Below, piece by piece: positions 50,621 through 60,513 of a DNA stretch of 64,000 nt (positions are counted from its first letter, which is position 1; every line of letters starts with the position of its first letter). Where the stretch lies: assembly GCF_000009765.2 (NCBI RefSeq), contig NC_003155.5, positions 4,340,001-4,404,000 on the forward strand. The letters run 5' to 3'. The stretch comes from Streptomyces avermitilis MA-4680 = NBRC 14893. Its GTDB lineage: Bacteria; Actinomycetota; Actinomycetes; Streptomycetales; Streptomycetaceae. Below the pieces are notes generated by a model. The model ran no database searches, was not told where the DNA came from, and was given only the letters and a program-made list of their open reading frames with translations. The position numbers and the translations under genes are program-made.

Positions 50621-53600
50621 CTACGAGCCAAGGATCGTAGTCAAGAACTCCCCGGTCCAGCCCAGCAGTTCCCGCCCGACCAGCGGCTTCCCGCCCACCT
50701 TCGCCGTCTTGGGGCGCGGCACCAGCACCTGGTGCGCGGCCGGCTTGATGACCGTGCCGGGGTACAGCCGCTTCAGCCTCAGTTCCTGCGACTCCCGCAG
50801 CTCCACCGGCGCGAAGCGGATGTTGTTGCCCTGGAGCACGATCTCGCCGACCCCGCACGCGCGCGCGTGCATGCGCAGGCCCGCGACCAGGAGCAGGTTC
50901 TCCACCGGCTCGGGCAACTTGCCGTAGCGGTCGACGAGTTCCTCCCGTACGGACTTGATGTCCTCCTCCGTGTTCACGGAGGCGATCGCCCGGTAGGCCT
51001 GGAGCCGCAGCCGCTCGCCCGGCGCGTAGTCGTGCGGGACGTGTGCGTCGACCGGCAGTTCGATCTTGACCTCGAGCGGCGGCTCCTCCTCCACGCCGCC
51101 CTCCAGCGACGCGCGGTAGTCCGCGACCGCCTCGCCGACCATGCGTACGTACAGGTCGAAGCCGACGCCCGCGATGTGGCCCGACTGCTCGCCGCCGAGC
51201 AGATTGCCCGCGCCGCGGATCTCCAGGTCCTTCATCGCCACGTACATGCCCGCGCCCATCTCCGTGTGCTGGGCGATGGTGGCCAGGCGTTCGTGGGCCG
51301 TCTCCGTCAGCGGCTTCTCCGGCGGGTAGAGGAAGTACGCGTAGCCCCGCTCACGGCCTCGGCCCACCCGGCCTCGCAGCTGGTGCAGCTGTGACAGGCC
51401 GAAGTTGTCGCCGCGCTCCACGATCAGCGTGTTCGCGTTCGAGATGTCGATGCCCGATTCCACGATCGTCGTGGACACGAGCACGTCGTACTTCTTCTCC
51501 CAGAAGTCGACGACCACCTGCTCCAGCGTCTGTTCCGACATCTGGCCGTGGGCCGTGGCGATACGGGCCTCGGGGACGATCTCGCGCAGCCTCGCCGCGG
51601 CCCGGTCGATCGACTCCACCCGGTTGTGGATGTAGAAGACCTGGCCCTCGCGCAGCAGTTCGCGGCGGATGGCCGCGCCGATCTGCCGCTCCTCGTACGG
51701 GCCCACGAAGGTCAGCACCGGGTGCCGCTCCTCCGGCGGGGTGGTGATCGTGGACATCTCGCGGATGCCCGTGACCGCCATCTCCAACGTACGGGGGATG
51801 GGGGTGGCCGACATCGTGAGGACGTCGACGTTCGCGCGCAGCTTCTTCAGCTGCTCCTTGTGCTCGACGCCGAAGCGCTGCTCCTCGTCGACGATGACCA
51901 GGCCCAGGTCCTTGAACTTCGTCTCCGACGAGAACAGGCGGTGGGTACCGATGACGACGTCCACCGAGCCCTCGCGCAGGCCCTCCAGGGTGGCCTTGGC
52001 CTCCGTGTCCGTCTGGAAGCGGGACAGCGCGCGGACGTTCACCGGGAACTGCGAGTAGCGGTCGCCGAACGTCCCGAAGTGCTGCTGCACCAGCAGCGTC
52101 GTCGGGACGAGGACCGCGACCTGCTTGCCGTCCTGCACCGCCTTGAAGGCCGCCCGGACCGCGATCTCCGTCTTGCCGTAACCCACGTCGCCGCAGATCA
52201 GGCGGTCCATCGGGACCGTCTTCTCCATGTCCTCCTTGACCTCGGCGATCGTCGTCAGCTGGTCGGGGGTCTCCGCGTACGGGAACGCGTCCTCCAGCTC
52301 GCGCTGCCACGGCGTGTCCGAACCGAACGCGTGCCCGGGAGCCGCCATGCGCGCGCTGTACAGCTTGATCAGGTCCGCCGCGATCTCCTTGACCGCCTTC
52401 TTGGCGCGCGCCTTGGTCTTCGTCCAGTCCGCGCCGCCCAGGCGGTGCAGGGTGGGGGCCTCGCCGCCGACGTACTTGGTGATCTGCTCCAGCTGGTCGG
52501 TCGGGATGTAGAGGCGGTCGCCGGGCTGGCCGCGCTTGGCCGGCGCGTACTCCACCACCAGATACTCGCGGGTCGCGCCCTGCACGGTCCGCTGCACCAT
52601 CTCGATGTAGCGGCCGACGCCGTGCTGCTCGTGGACGATGTAGTCGCCCGCTTCGAGGGTCAGCGGGTCGATGGTCTTGCGGCGCCGGGCCGGCATGCGC
52701 GCGCCGTCCTTGGACACCGAGCGCTGGCCGGAGAGGTCCGTCTCGGTGAGGACAGCGAGTCCGAGCCGCGGATCCACGAAGCCGTAGTCGATGGAGCCGC
52801 AGGCGACGTGCACGAGGGAGGGGCTGATCTCGGCCAGGTCCGGGTCCAGGCGGGCCGCGATGCCCTCGCCGCCCAGCACCTCGACCGTACGGGCCGCCGG
52901 GCCGTGGCCCTCGGTGACGTACACCGTGCGCCAGCCGTCCGCGAGCCAGCCCTTGGTGTCGGCCAGCGCCTTCGCGGTGTCGCCGCGGTAGCTCTCGGGG
53001 GCGTGCATGCCGAGCTTCAGGGTGTCCGCGTCGAGTTCGTCGTCCGCGGCGAACGGCGACACCGACCACCACATCATCTCCAGCTCGCGGGCCCGGTCCC
53101 GGACGTCCGCGATGGCCCACAGGGAGGCCGCGTCGACGTCGATGGGGGCCTCGCCGCCGCCCGCGGTCGCGGCCCAGGACGCCTGGAGGAACTCCTGACT
53201 GGTGGCCACCAGGTCGGCCGCCCGCGTCCGCACCCGCTCCGGGTCGCACACGACGGCCATCGAGCCCTTCGGCAGGACGTCGATGAGCAGTTCCATGTCG
53301 TCGACGAGGACGGGCGCCAGGGACTCCATGCCCTCCACGGCGATGCCCTCGGCGATCTTGCCGAGCAGCTCGCCCAGCTCCGGGTGGGCCTCGGCCAGGG
53401 CGGCGGCCCGCTCCCGTACGTCGTCCGTGAGCAGCAGCTCGCGGCAGGGCGGCGCCCACAGGCCGTGCTCGGCGACTTCGAGGGACCGCTGGTCGGCGAC
53501 CTTGAAGTAACGGATCTCCTCGACGTCGTCGCCCCAGAACTCCACGCGCAGCGGGTGCTCCTCGGTGGGCGGGAACACGTCGAGGATGCCGCCTCGTACG

Positions 53601-54151
53601 GCGAACTCGCCGCGCTTCTCGACCAGCTCGACCCGCGCGTACGCGGCCGCGGACAGCGCCTCCACGATCGTGCCGAGGTCGGCCGTCTGCCCTGTGCGCA
53701 GCGCCACCGGCTCCAGGTCGCCCAGGCCCTTGACCTGCGGCTGGAGCACGGAGCGGATCGGCGCCACGACGACCGAGACCGGGCCGGTCTCGGGGTCGTC
53801 GGCGCGCGGGTGGGCGAGGCGGCGCAGCACGGCGAGACGGCGTCCGACGGTGTCGCTGCGCGGGCTCAGCCGCTCGTGCGGAAGCGTCTCCCACGACGGG
53901 TACTCCACGACGCGGTCCGGCGGGAGCAGGGAGCGCAGGGCCGCCGCCAGGTCCTCGGCCTCCCGTCCGGTCGCCGTCACCGCGAGGACCGTACGGCCGG
54001 TGTCCCGGGCGAGCGCGGCGACGGTGAAGGGGCGCGCGGCCGGAGGTCCGACCAGGTCGACGTGCATGCGGTTGCCGTCGGTGGCGGCCTGCACCGCTTC
54101 GGCGAGTGCGGCGTCCTTGGCGACGGCGTCGAGCAGACCGTGCAGGCTCAT
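50621..54151 (-). CDS. mfd: Transcription-repair coupling factor Mfd
   Basis: Mfd (1176 aa) removes RNA polymerase stalled at DNA lesions and recruits UvrA. Features in order are the UvrB-like N-terminal region (about 1-330), the RNA polymerase-interaction CarD-like domain with DYIVHEQHGVGRY (about 515), and the RecG-like helicase with Walker A GDVGYGKTE, DEEQRFGV (DEEQ box), TATPIPRTL and QLRGRVGRG. The TRCF D7 domain ends near 1170. I start at MSLHGLL (54151), which matches the family start; ATG 54163 is possible. Confidence 0.97.
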   Translation of the reverse strand: MSLHGLLDAVAKDAALAEAVQAATDGNRMHVDLVGPPAARPFTVAALARDTGRTVLAVTATGREAEDLAAALRSLLPPDRVVEYPSWETLPHERLSPRSDTVGRRLAVLRRLAHPRADDPETGPVSVVVAPIRSVLQPQVKGLGDLEPVALRTGQTADLGTIVEALSAAAYARVELVEKRGEFAVRGGILDVFPPTEEHPLRVEFWGDDVEEIRYFKVADQRSLEVAEHGLWAPPCRELLLTDDVRERAAALAEAHPELGELLGKIAEGIAVEGMESLAPVLVDDMELLIDVLPKGSMAVVCDPERVRTRAADLVATSQEFLQASWAATAGGGEAPIDVDAASLWAIADVRDRARELEMMWWSVSPFAADDELDADTLKLGMHAPESYRGDTAKALADTKGWLADGWRTVYVTEGHGPAARTVEVLGGEGIAARLDPDLAEISPSLVHVACGSIDYGFVDPRLGLAVLTETDLSGQRSVSKDGARMPARRRKTIDPLTLEAGDYIVHEQHGVGRYIEMVQRTVQGATREYLVVEYAPAKRGQPGDRLYIPTDQLEQITKYVGGEAPTLHRLGGADWTKTKARAKKAVKEIAADLIKLYSARMAAPGHAFGSDTPWQRELEDAFPYAETPDQLTTIAEVKEDMEKTVPMDRLICGDVGYGKTEIAVRAAFKAVQDGKQVAVLVPTTLLVQQHFGTFGDRYSQFPVNVRALSRFQTDTEAKATLEGLREGSVDVVIGTHRLFSSETKFKDLGLVIVDEEQRFGVEHKEQLKKLRANVDVLTMSATPIPRTLEMAVTGIREMSTITTPPEERHPVLTFVGPYEERQIGAAIRRELLREGQVFYIHNRVESIDRAAARLREIVPEARIATAHGQMSEQTLEQVVVDFWEKKYDVLVSTTIVESGIDISNANTLIVERGDNFGLSQLHQLRGRVGRGRERGYAYFLYPPEKPLTETAHERLATIAQHTEMGAGMYVAMKDLEIRGAGNLLGGEQSGHIAGVGFDLYVRMVGEAVADYRASLEGGVEEEPPLEVKIELPVDAHVPHDYAPGERLRLQAYRAIASVNTEEDIKSVREELVDRYGKLPEPVENLLLVAGLRMHARACGVGEIVLQGNNIRFAPVELRESQELRLKRLYPGTVIKPAAHQVLVPRPKTAKVGGKPLVGRELLGWTGEFLTTILGS

Positions 54152-54298
54152 GAAGGGTTCCATCCCGAGGAGAGGGCAACGCGAAGGGCCCGACACGTCT
54201 CACGGGCCGGGGGTTCTCCAGCGTACGACGCCCCGCGCCGGCATGCGCGGGGCTGTGGACAACGTCCGCTCACCTTGTGACGGGTGAGGGACGGCGGC

Positions 54299-54339
54299 GG
54301 GCCCGGTTCCGCAGGCGATGTGCCTCCGGAACCGGGCCC
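54299..54339 (-). terminator. Terminator of the second ABC permease gene
   Basis: GGGCCCGGTTCC and GGAACCGGGCCC form perfect 12-bp arms around a 17-base loop with a small inner stem. It lies about 70 bases past the minus-strand stop. Confidence 0.7.
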
Positions 54340-54408
54340 GTCCCCCGTTCCCCCGTCCCCGTCCGCGACCGCGACCGCGGCCAGGGCCACGGCCACAACC
54401 GCCGGAGG

Positions 54409-56976
54409 CTACTCGGTGGCGATCGCGTTCAGGACGTTCATCCGGCCTGCCCGGAACGCCGGGATCAGTGCGGCGAACAGGCCCACGAAGGCCGAGCCGA
54501 TGAACACCCCGATGATCGTCGGCCAGGGGATCTCCAGGACGTTCAGGCCCTCCAGCGCCAGGAGCTTCTGGGCGGTGGTGCCCCAGCCCATGCCCAGGCC
54601 GAGGCCGAGCAGCGCGCCGAACAGCGCGATCACCACCGACTCCAGGCGGATCATGCGGCGCAGCTGGCGCCGGGAGAGGCCGATGGCCCGCATCAGACCG
54701 ATCTCACGTGTCCGCTCCACCACCGACAGGGCGAGGGTGTTGATCACGCCGAGGACCGCCACGATGATCGCGAGGGCCAGCAGGCCGTAGACCATGTTCA
54801 GGAGCTGGCCGACCTGATCCTTCAGTTCCTGCTTGTAGTCGGTCTGGTCGCGGACCTGGTACTGCGGGTAGGGCTCCATGGCCTTCTTCAGCGCCGCGTA
54901 CGCCTGCTTCTCCTGGCCCTTCTTCGCCTCGCCGAACATGATCTGGTTCGGCGGGATCTTGCCGGCCGGCACGTACTTCTTCATGGTCTCGATGGACATG
55001 TAGCGCGCGCCCTGGTCGATCGCGACGTCGTCGTCCGTGATCGCCGCGACCTTCAGCCTGGCCGTGCTGCCACCGGTGAAGGCGACCGAGACGGTGTCGC
55101 CGACCTTCACCCCGTGCTTCTTGGCGTAGTCCGAACCCACCGACATCGCGTCCTTGCCGTACGCCGCCGTCAGCTCGCCCGCGGTCGTCTTGCGGTGCAG
55201 GTCCTCGGCGTAGGAGGGGTCGGCCGCGGTGATCCCGGAGCCGTCGACCTTGCCGTCCGGCGTGGTCAGCTCGGCTTTCAGATCCTTGTAGCGGGTGACG
55301 TGCGCCAGACCCGGGGTGGCCTGCATGGCCTTCTCGGCCTGGGCGACGATCCGCTGGTTGCCCTGGACGATGAAGTCCGCGCCGACGGTCCTGTCGAGTT
55401 CGTCGGTCGCCGAGGCGACCATCGAGGAGCCGACCACGGAGAGGCAGGCGACCAGCGCGAGGCCGATCATCAGGGCCGCACCGGTGGCCCCCGTACGCCG
55501 CGGGTTGCGCAGGGCGTTGCGCTCGGCCATGCGTCCCACGGAGCCGAAGGCGCGCAGCAGCACCGCGCTGATGACACGGACCACGACGCCCGCGAGCAGC
55601 GGGCCGATGATCACGAAGCCGATCAGGGTCAGGACGACGCCCAGGCCGAGCACCAGCGAACCGTCGCTCGCCTTGTCGGCGGTGGCCGCCGCGTAGAGCG
55701 CGAAGGTGCCGGCGCCCGTGAGGACCAGACCGATCAGGCCGCGTACGAGACCCGCCTTGCCGTCCGCCGGGGTGCCGGCGTCGCGCAGCGCGGCCATCGG
55801 GGAGACCTTGCCCGCGCGTCGGGCGGGGAGGTAGGCGGAGAGGACGGTGACGACGATGCCGAGCAGCAGGCCGGCCACCGGGGTCGTCGCCTTCACCGTC
55901 AGATCCCGGGTCGACAGGTCCATGCCCATCGACGACATGACCTTCATCAGGCCGACCGCGATGCCGACGCCCGCGGCGACCCCGAGGAGGGAGCCGACGA
56001 CGCCGAGCAGCAGCGCCTCGACGAGGACGGACCGGTTGACCTGCCCGCGGGAGGAACCGATCGCCCGCATCAGGCCGATCTCGCGGGTGCGCTGGGCCAC
56101 CAGCATCGAGAAGGTGTTGATGATCAGGAAGATGCCGACCAGGAACGCGATGCCGGCGAAGCCGAGCATGGCGTACTTGATGACGCCCATGAACCCGTTG
56201 ATGCCCTTGCGGTTCTCGTCGGCGGTCTCCTTCTGCGTCCGCACCGTGTACGCGCCGGCGCCGAGTGCGTCGGCGACGTTCCGCTTGAGCTGCTCGTCGC
56301 CGACGCCGGCCGCGGCCGTGACGTTGATGTGGGTGAACCGGCCGGTGGCGCCGAGCAGTTCACGCTGCGAGGTGGCGGTGTCGAAGTAGACGACGGCGGC
56401 ACCGGGGTTGGTCACCTTGAAGGTGGCGATGCCGGCGATCTTCGCGCGGAAGTCGCCCGTCACCGCGATGGTGCGCAGTTCGTCGCCGAGCTTCAGGTGG
56501 TGCTTGTCGGCGGTGTCGGCGTCGACCATGACCTCGGTCGGACCGCGCGGGGCGTGACCTGAGGTGATCTGCATCGAACGCAGGTCGTTCTTCGTCCAGT
56601 TGCCCGCGATCGTCGGGGCGCCGGTGGTGGACCCCATGTTCTTGTTGTCGCTGTTGACGACGGTCACGTTCATCGAACTGACGGCGCCCTCGGCGGACTT
56701 GACGCCCTCGGCCTTCCCGGCCCGGGTCAGGGCCGAGGCGGGCATCGACTCGGGCCTGCCGCTCTGCGGGTCCTCGTCGCTCTTGGCCGCCTTCGGTGTG
56801 ACGGTCACGTCGGAGGAGGTGGCCGCGAACAGCTTGTCGAACGTGGTGTTCATGGTGTCGGTGAACACCAGCGTGCCGCAGACGAAGGCCACCGACAGCA
56901 GCACCGCGACGGCCGACAGGGCCATCCGCCCCTTGTGCGCGAAGAAGTTGCGCATCGAGGTCTTCAGCACGGTCAT
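54409..56976 (-). CDS. FtsX/MacB-family ABC permease, second system
   Basis: This 855-aa permease has the same duplicated FtsX layout as the paralogue at 23962-26490: a first helix, an outer domain, three helices, a central helix pair, a second outer domain and three final helices. Coupling helices read RTREIGLMRAIGSSR and RTREIGLMRAIGLSR. ATG 56976 overlaps the ATPase stop (ATGA), so the two are coupled, unlike the first system where a duplicated spacer separates them. The cargo is unknown. Confidence 0.92.
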   Translation of the reverse strand: MTVLKTSMRNFFAHKGRMALSAVAVLLSVAFVCGTLVFTDTMNTTFDKLFAATSSDVTVTPKAAKSDEDPQSGRPESMPASALTRAGKAEGVKSAEGAVSSMNVTVVNSDNKNMGSTTGAPTIAGNWTKNDLRSMQITSGHAPRGPTEVMVDADTADKHHLKLGDELRTIAVTGDFRAKIAGIATFKVTNPGAAVVYFDTATSQRELLGATGRFTHINVTAAAGVGDEQLKRNVADALGAGAYTVRTQKETADENRKGINGFMGVIKYAMLGFAGIAFLVGIFLIINTFSMLVAQRTREIGLMRAIGSSRGQVNRSVLVEALLLGVVGSLLGVAAGVGIAVGLMKVMSSMGMDLSTRDLTVKATTPVAGLLLGIVVTVLSAYLPARRAGKVSPMAALRDAGTPADGKAGLVRGLIGLVLTGAGTFALYAAATADKASDGSLVLGLGVVLTLIGFVIIGPLLAGVVVRVISAVLLRAFGSVGRMAERNALRNPRRTGATGAALMIGLALVACLSVVGSSMVASATDELDRTVGADFIVQGNQRIVAQAEKAMQATPGLAHVTRYKDLKAELTTPDGKVDGSGITAADPSYAEDLHRKTTAGELTAAYGKDAMSVGSDYAKKHGVKVGDTVSVAFTGGSTARLKVAAITDDDVAIDQGARYMSIETMKKYVPAGKIPPNQIMFGEAKKGQEKQAYAALKKAMEPYPQYQVRDQTDYKQELKDQVGQLLNMVYGLLALAIIVAVLGVINTLALSVVERTREIGLMRAIGLSRRQLRRMIRLESVVIALFGALLGLGLGMGWGTTAQKLLALEGLNVLEIPWPTIIGVFIGSAFVGLFAALIPAFRAGRMNVLNAIATE

Positions 56977-57761
56977 GACGTACGCCCCCGCGCGTCGAAG
57001 TCCTTCATGCGGTCGAGAACGGCGTCGGCGGTGGGCTCGTACATCTCGTCGACGATGCGGCCGTCGGCCAGGTACAGCACCCGGTCCGCGTACGAGGCGG
57101 CCACCGGGTCGTGGGTGACCATCACGATGGTCTGGCCCAGCTCGGCCACGGAGCGGCGCAGGAAGCCCAGTACCTCCGCTCCCGCACGGGAGTCGAGGTT
57201 TCCGGTGGGCTCGTCGCCGAAGATGATCTCGGGGCGGGCCGCGAGGGCCCGCGCCACGGCGACGCGCTGCTGCTGGCCGCCGGACAGCTGGGTGGGCCGG
57301 TGCCTGAGGCGCTCGCCGAGCCCGACGGTCTCGACGACCTGGCTCAGCCAGCCCTTGTCCGGCTTACGGCCCGCTATGTCCATGGGCAGCGTGATGTTCT
57401 CCAGCGCGTTCAGCGTCGGCAGCAGGTTGAACGCCTGGAAGATGAAGCCGATCCGGTCCCGGCGCAGCCGCGTGAGCTTCTTGTCCTTGAGGCCGGTGAT
57501 CTCGGTCTCGTCGAGGAAGATCTGACCGCTGGTGACGGTGTCGAGCCCGGCGAGGCAGTGCATCAGGGTGGACTTGCCGGACCCCGAGGGGCCCATGATC
57601 GCGGTGAACTGGCCGCGAGCGATGTCCACGTCGACGTGGTCGAGAGCGACGACACGGGTCTCTCCGGACCCGTACGCCTTGACGACCTGCCGAGCTCGCG
57701 CGGCAACGGCCGTACGCCCTCCAGTGCCCCCGTGCCTGGGAATGGTCACAGCCGATGTCAC
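56973..57761 (-). CDS. MacB/LolD-type ATPase, second system
   Basis: This 262-aa ATPase is a close paralogue of the one at 23118-23888: Walker A GPSGSGKST, Q-loop FIFQAFNLLPTL, signature LSGGQQQR and Walker B IIFGDEPTGNLDS are the same. GTG 57761 has AGGAGAG upstream. It works with the permease at 54409. The divergent region to the MFS gene contains no regulator gene. Confidence 0.93.
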   Translation of the reverse strand: MTSAVTIPRHGGTGGRTAVAARARQVVKAYGSGETRVVALDHVDVDIARGQFTAIMGPSGSGKSTLMHCLAGLDTVTSGQIFLDETEITGLKDKKLTRLRRDRIGFIFQAFNLLPTLNALENITLPMDIAGRKPDKGWLSQVVETVGLGERLRHRPTQLSGGQQQRVAVARALAARPEIIFGDEPTGNLDSRAGAEVLGFLRRSVAELGQTIVMVTHDPVAASYADRVLYLADGRIVDEMYEPTADAVLDRMKDFDARGRTS

Positions 57762-58184
57762 GGCAACTCTCCTATGTCGGTCAGCAGATGCGAAGAAGTG
57801 CGCGCGGGCCGGTCAGCGGACGACCTGCGGTGTGCTGCGCTACGCCGTTGAGTCTGGCGCCGGGAGGTGGTGTGGCGCGCTGGTGCGCAGCGCAGTCTTT
57901 TCCGGGGGTAAACCCCACCCCCGGAGCTGCGGTCCGTACGACCCCCGTACGCCCCGACCGCATAAAGCCAGGCTAAGGACCGGGCCGGTCCTTCTCCTCC
58001 TCCGGCGGAACGAACCCTCCCCGGGACCTAGTAAGGAGGTCCCCCTAGGGGCAGTCCACCGTGAGGTGGACCGGTTCTCGGGGTCGACTCCACCCTCCGG
58101 CCCATCCAAGCTCCACCCTCCCGTGGCGTGAGGGTCAAGTGAGAGGGTGTGGGCGGCGGATGGATGCAGGGGGAAAGGAATTCG
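57762..58184. other. Divergent intergenic region with a short hairpin
   Basis: The 423-base gap between the ABC ATPase and MFS genes has no gene. GTCCACC-GTGA-GGTGGAC (58054-58071) is a 7-bp hairpin and a CCCCCTAGGGG palindrome lies just before it at 58040-58050, preceded by AAGGAGG. The TAG/CCTAGG-rich patch could be an operator for either gene. Confidence 0.4.
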
Positions 58185-59708
58185 GTGGACGACACCAGAC
58201 CCGCACTGCGCGAGACGGCTCGACCCCCCGGTACCGACAGGCGCGGGCCCGTCGTCGCCGCCCTCATGCTCTCCATGGCGCTGGCCGCGCTCGACTCGAC
58301 GATCGTCTCGACCGCCGTACCGCAGATCGTCGGTGACCTCGGCGGCTTCTCGGTCTTCTCCTGGCTGTTCTCCGGCTATCTGCTCGCCGTGACGGTCACG
58401 CTCCCCGTCTACGGCAAACTCTCCGACACCTTCGGCCGCAAGCCGGTGCTCGTCGTGGGCGCCGCCCTGTTCCTCGCCGGCTCCCTGCTCTGCGCCACCG
58501 CCTGGAACATGGCCGCGCTGATCGCCTTCCGGATCGTGCAGGGCCTGGGTGGCGGCGCGTTGCAGGGCACGGTGCAGACGCTCGCCGCGGACCTGTACCC
58601 GCTGAAGGAGCGCCCGAGGATCCAGGCCAGGCTGTCCACGGTGTGGGCGGTGGCGGCGGTCGCCGGACCGGGCATCGGCGGGGTGCTGGCGGCGTACGCG
58701 GACTGGCGCTGGATCTTCCTGGTCAACCTGCCGATCGGCGCGGTCGCCCTGTGGCTGATCGTCCGCTACCTGCACGAACCGGAGCGGAAACCGTCCGGTA
58801 CCCGCCCGCGCGTCGACTGGGCGGGCGCGCTGGCGGTGTTCGCCTGCGGCGGCGTCCTGATCACGGCCCTGGTGCAGGGCGGGGTGGCGTGGCCGTGGCT
58901 GTCGACGCCCTCGATCGCCCTGTCCGGTACGGGACTCGCGCTGGCGGCGCTCGTGGTCCTGGTCGAGCGCCGGGCGGCCGAGCCGATCATCCCCGGGTGG
59001 GTGTGGCGTCGCCGGACGATCGCCGCGGTCAATCTCGCCCTCGGCGCGCTGGGGCTGCTGATGGTGGCACCGAGCGTGTTCCTGCCCACGTACGCCCAGT
59101 CGGTCCTCGGCCTGGCCCCGGTGGCCGCCGGATTCGTGCTCTCCGTATGGACGCTGAGCTGGCCGGTGTCGGCCGCGCTGAGCCAGCACGTCTACCGGCG
59201 GATCGGCTTCCGCAACACGGCGCTGCTGGGCATCGGCGCGGCTGCCCTGATCCTGCTGGCGTTCCCCTTCCTTCCGTACCCGGGCGCCGCCTGGCAGCCG
59301 GCCCTCCTGATGCTGCTGCTCGGCGCCGCGCTGGGCCTCTTCCAGCTCCCGCTGATCGTCGGCGTCCAGTCGACCGTCGGCTGGGCGGAACGCGGCACGA
59401 CCACCGCGTCCGTACTGTTCTGCCGCCAGACCGGCCAGACCATCGGCGCGTCGGTCTTCGGCGCGATCGCCAACGGGGTGCTGGCCGCGCGGCTGGGCGG
59501 CGCGAGCGACCTCGACTCGGTGACCCGGGCCCTGGACGCCGGCACCGCCCCGGAGTCGACGCGCCGGGCGATCGCGGACGCGGTCCACGCGGTGTATCTG
59601 GGGGCGGCGGGTGCGGCGGCGCTGGCGTTCCTGGTGCTGCTGGTGCTGGCACCGCGGCGCTTTCCGGTGCTGAAGACCCAGCCGGCCGAAGACGATACGG
59701 CCCGCTGA
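58185..59708 (+). CDS. MFS multidrug exporter, DHA2 (14-helix) type
   Basis: This 507-aa proton-coupled exporter has 14 predicted helices. MFS motifs include ALDSTIVSTAVPQIVGDL (helix 1, with the DHA2 Asp), GKLSDTFGRKPVL (motif A), RIVQGLGGGALQG (motif B) and GPGIGGVLA (motif C). GTG 58185 has AAAGGAA upstream; ATG 58164 is possible. It is divergent from the second ABC system and has no TetR neighbour. The drug spectrum is unknown. Confidence 0.92.
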   Translation: MDDTRPALRETARPPGTDRRGPVVAALMLSMALAALDSTIVSTAVPQIVGDLGGFSVFSWLFSGYLLAVTVTLPVYGKLSDTFGRKPVLVVGAALFLAGSLLCATAWNMAALIAFRIVQGLGGGALQGTVQTLAADLYPLKERPRIQARLSTVWAVAAVAGPGIGGVLAAYADWRWIFLVNLPIGAVALWLIVRYLHEPERKPSGTRPRVDWAGALAVFACGGVLITALVQGGVAWPWLSTPSIALSGTGLALAALVVLVERRAAEPIIPGWVWRRRTIAAVNLALGALGLLMVAPSVFLPTYAQSVLGLAPVAAGFVLSVWTLSWPVSAALSQHVYRRIGFRNTALLGIGAAALILLAFPFLPYPGAAWQPALLMLLLGAALGLFQLPLIVGVQSTVGWAERGTTTASVLFCRQTGQTIGASVFGAIANGVLAARLGGASDLDSVTRALDAGTAPESTRRAIADAVHAVYLGAAGAAALAFLVLLVLAPRRFPVLKTQPAEDDTAR

Positions 59709-59773
59709 GGCCCGTCCGGCGGATCAGGCCTGGACGCACACTCGGCCACGCCAGGGGACGGCCCGGCCGCCGG

Positions 59774-59868
59774 GCCGCACAGCGGGTGCACGGCTCAGCC
59801 GCACAGCGGGTGCCGGCTCGGCCGCACAGCGGGTGCACGGCTCGGCCGCACAGCGAGCGCACAGCTCA
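59774..59868. repeat. Four tandem 23-24 bp repeats
   Basis: GCCGCACAGCGGGTGCACGG plus CTC(A/G) recurs at 59774, 59798 (one base shorter), 59821 and 59845 (diverged). It lies between the MFS and DUF485 genes, a gap of 325 bases that otherwise holds only the presumed DUF485 promoter. Confidence 0.92.
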
Positions 59869-60033
59869 GGGGTAAACGCGGGTAACACCCGACGTCAGCG
59901 AAGTAAGCGCATACCGACCACTCAGTTTGGTGAAAAGCCCGCACGCCCCGACACCTCCGAGTAGCGTGCGTCGCCACCGCCCCCCGCTCCCTGCGGTCCC
60001 GCACCGGACCCGAGCCACGCAAGGAGAACCGGG

Positions 60034-60513
60034 ATGTCCTACGACCCGTCCCCGTCGTATCCCGTTCCACCGCACCACACCTACTCCACCCCACCGCACC
60101 ACGCCCACCTCGATCCTCCGGCCAACTCGTCCCCCTCCTACGCCACTTACCCCTGGCAGCCGCAACCGTCCGAACCCGCCCGGCAGCGGCAGCCGCGCCG
60201 AGCGGCCCTCGGCCACCACAGCGACCTGCGGCTCCTGCGCGGCGCCTACCGCTGGCAGCGCCGCGTGGCCACGCTCACCGCGCTCGGCTACTTCATGCTC
60301 TTCCTGCTCCTGTCCGCGTTCGCCCCGTCCTTCATGACCCGCACCGTCTCCGGCGGCCTGTCCCTGGGACTGCTGCTCGGACTGCTCCAAGTACCCGTCA
60401 CCGGTCTGGCGATCGCCCTGTACGAGTACACGGCACAGCACACCGTCGACCCGATCGCCGACCGCATCCGCAAGCAGGCCGACCTGGACGCCCAGCGGGA
60501 GGCCGCACGATGA
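60034..60513 (+). CDS. DUF485 membrane protein
   Basis: This 159-aa protein has a Pro/Tyr/Ser-rich cytoplasmic start of about 65 residues, then two membrane helices (about 85-135) in a DUF485 domain with LRGAYRWQRRVATLTALGYF and YEYTAQHTVDPIADRIRKQ. DUF485 proteins are always paired with ActP-type symporters and probably help their assembly or activity. ATG 60034 has AAGGAG upstream. It overlaps the symporter by four bases (ATGA). Confidence 0.9.
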   Translation: MSYDPSPSYPVPPHHTYSTPPHHAHLDPPANSSPSYATYPWQPQPSEPARQRQPRRAALGHHSDLRLLRGAYRWQRRVATLTALGYFMLFLLLSAFAPSFMTRTVSGGLSLGLLLGLLQVPVTGLAIALYEYTAQHTVDPIADRIRKQADLDAQREAAR

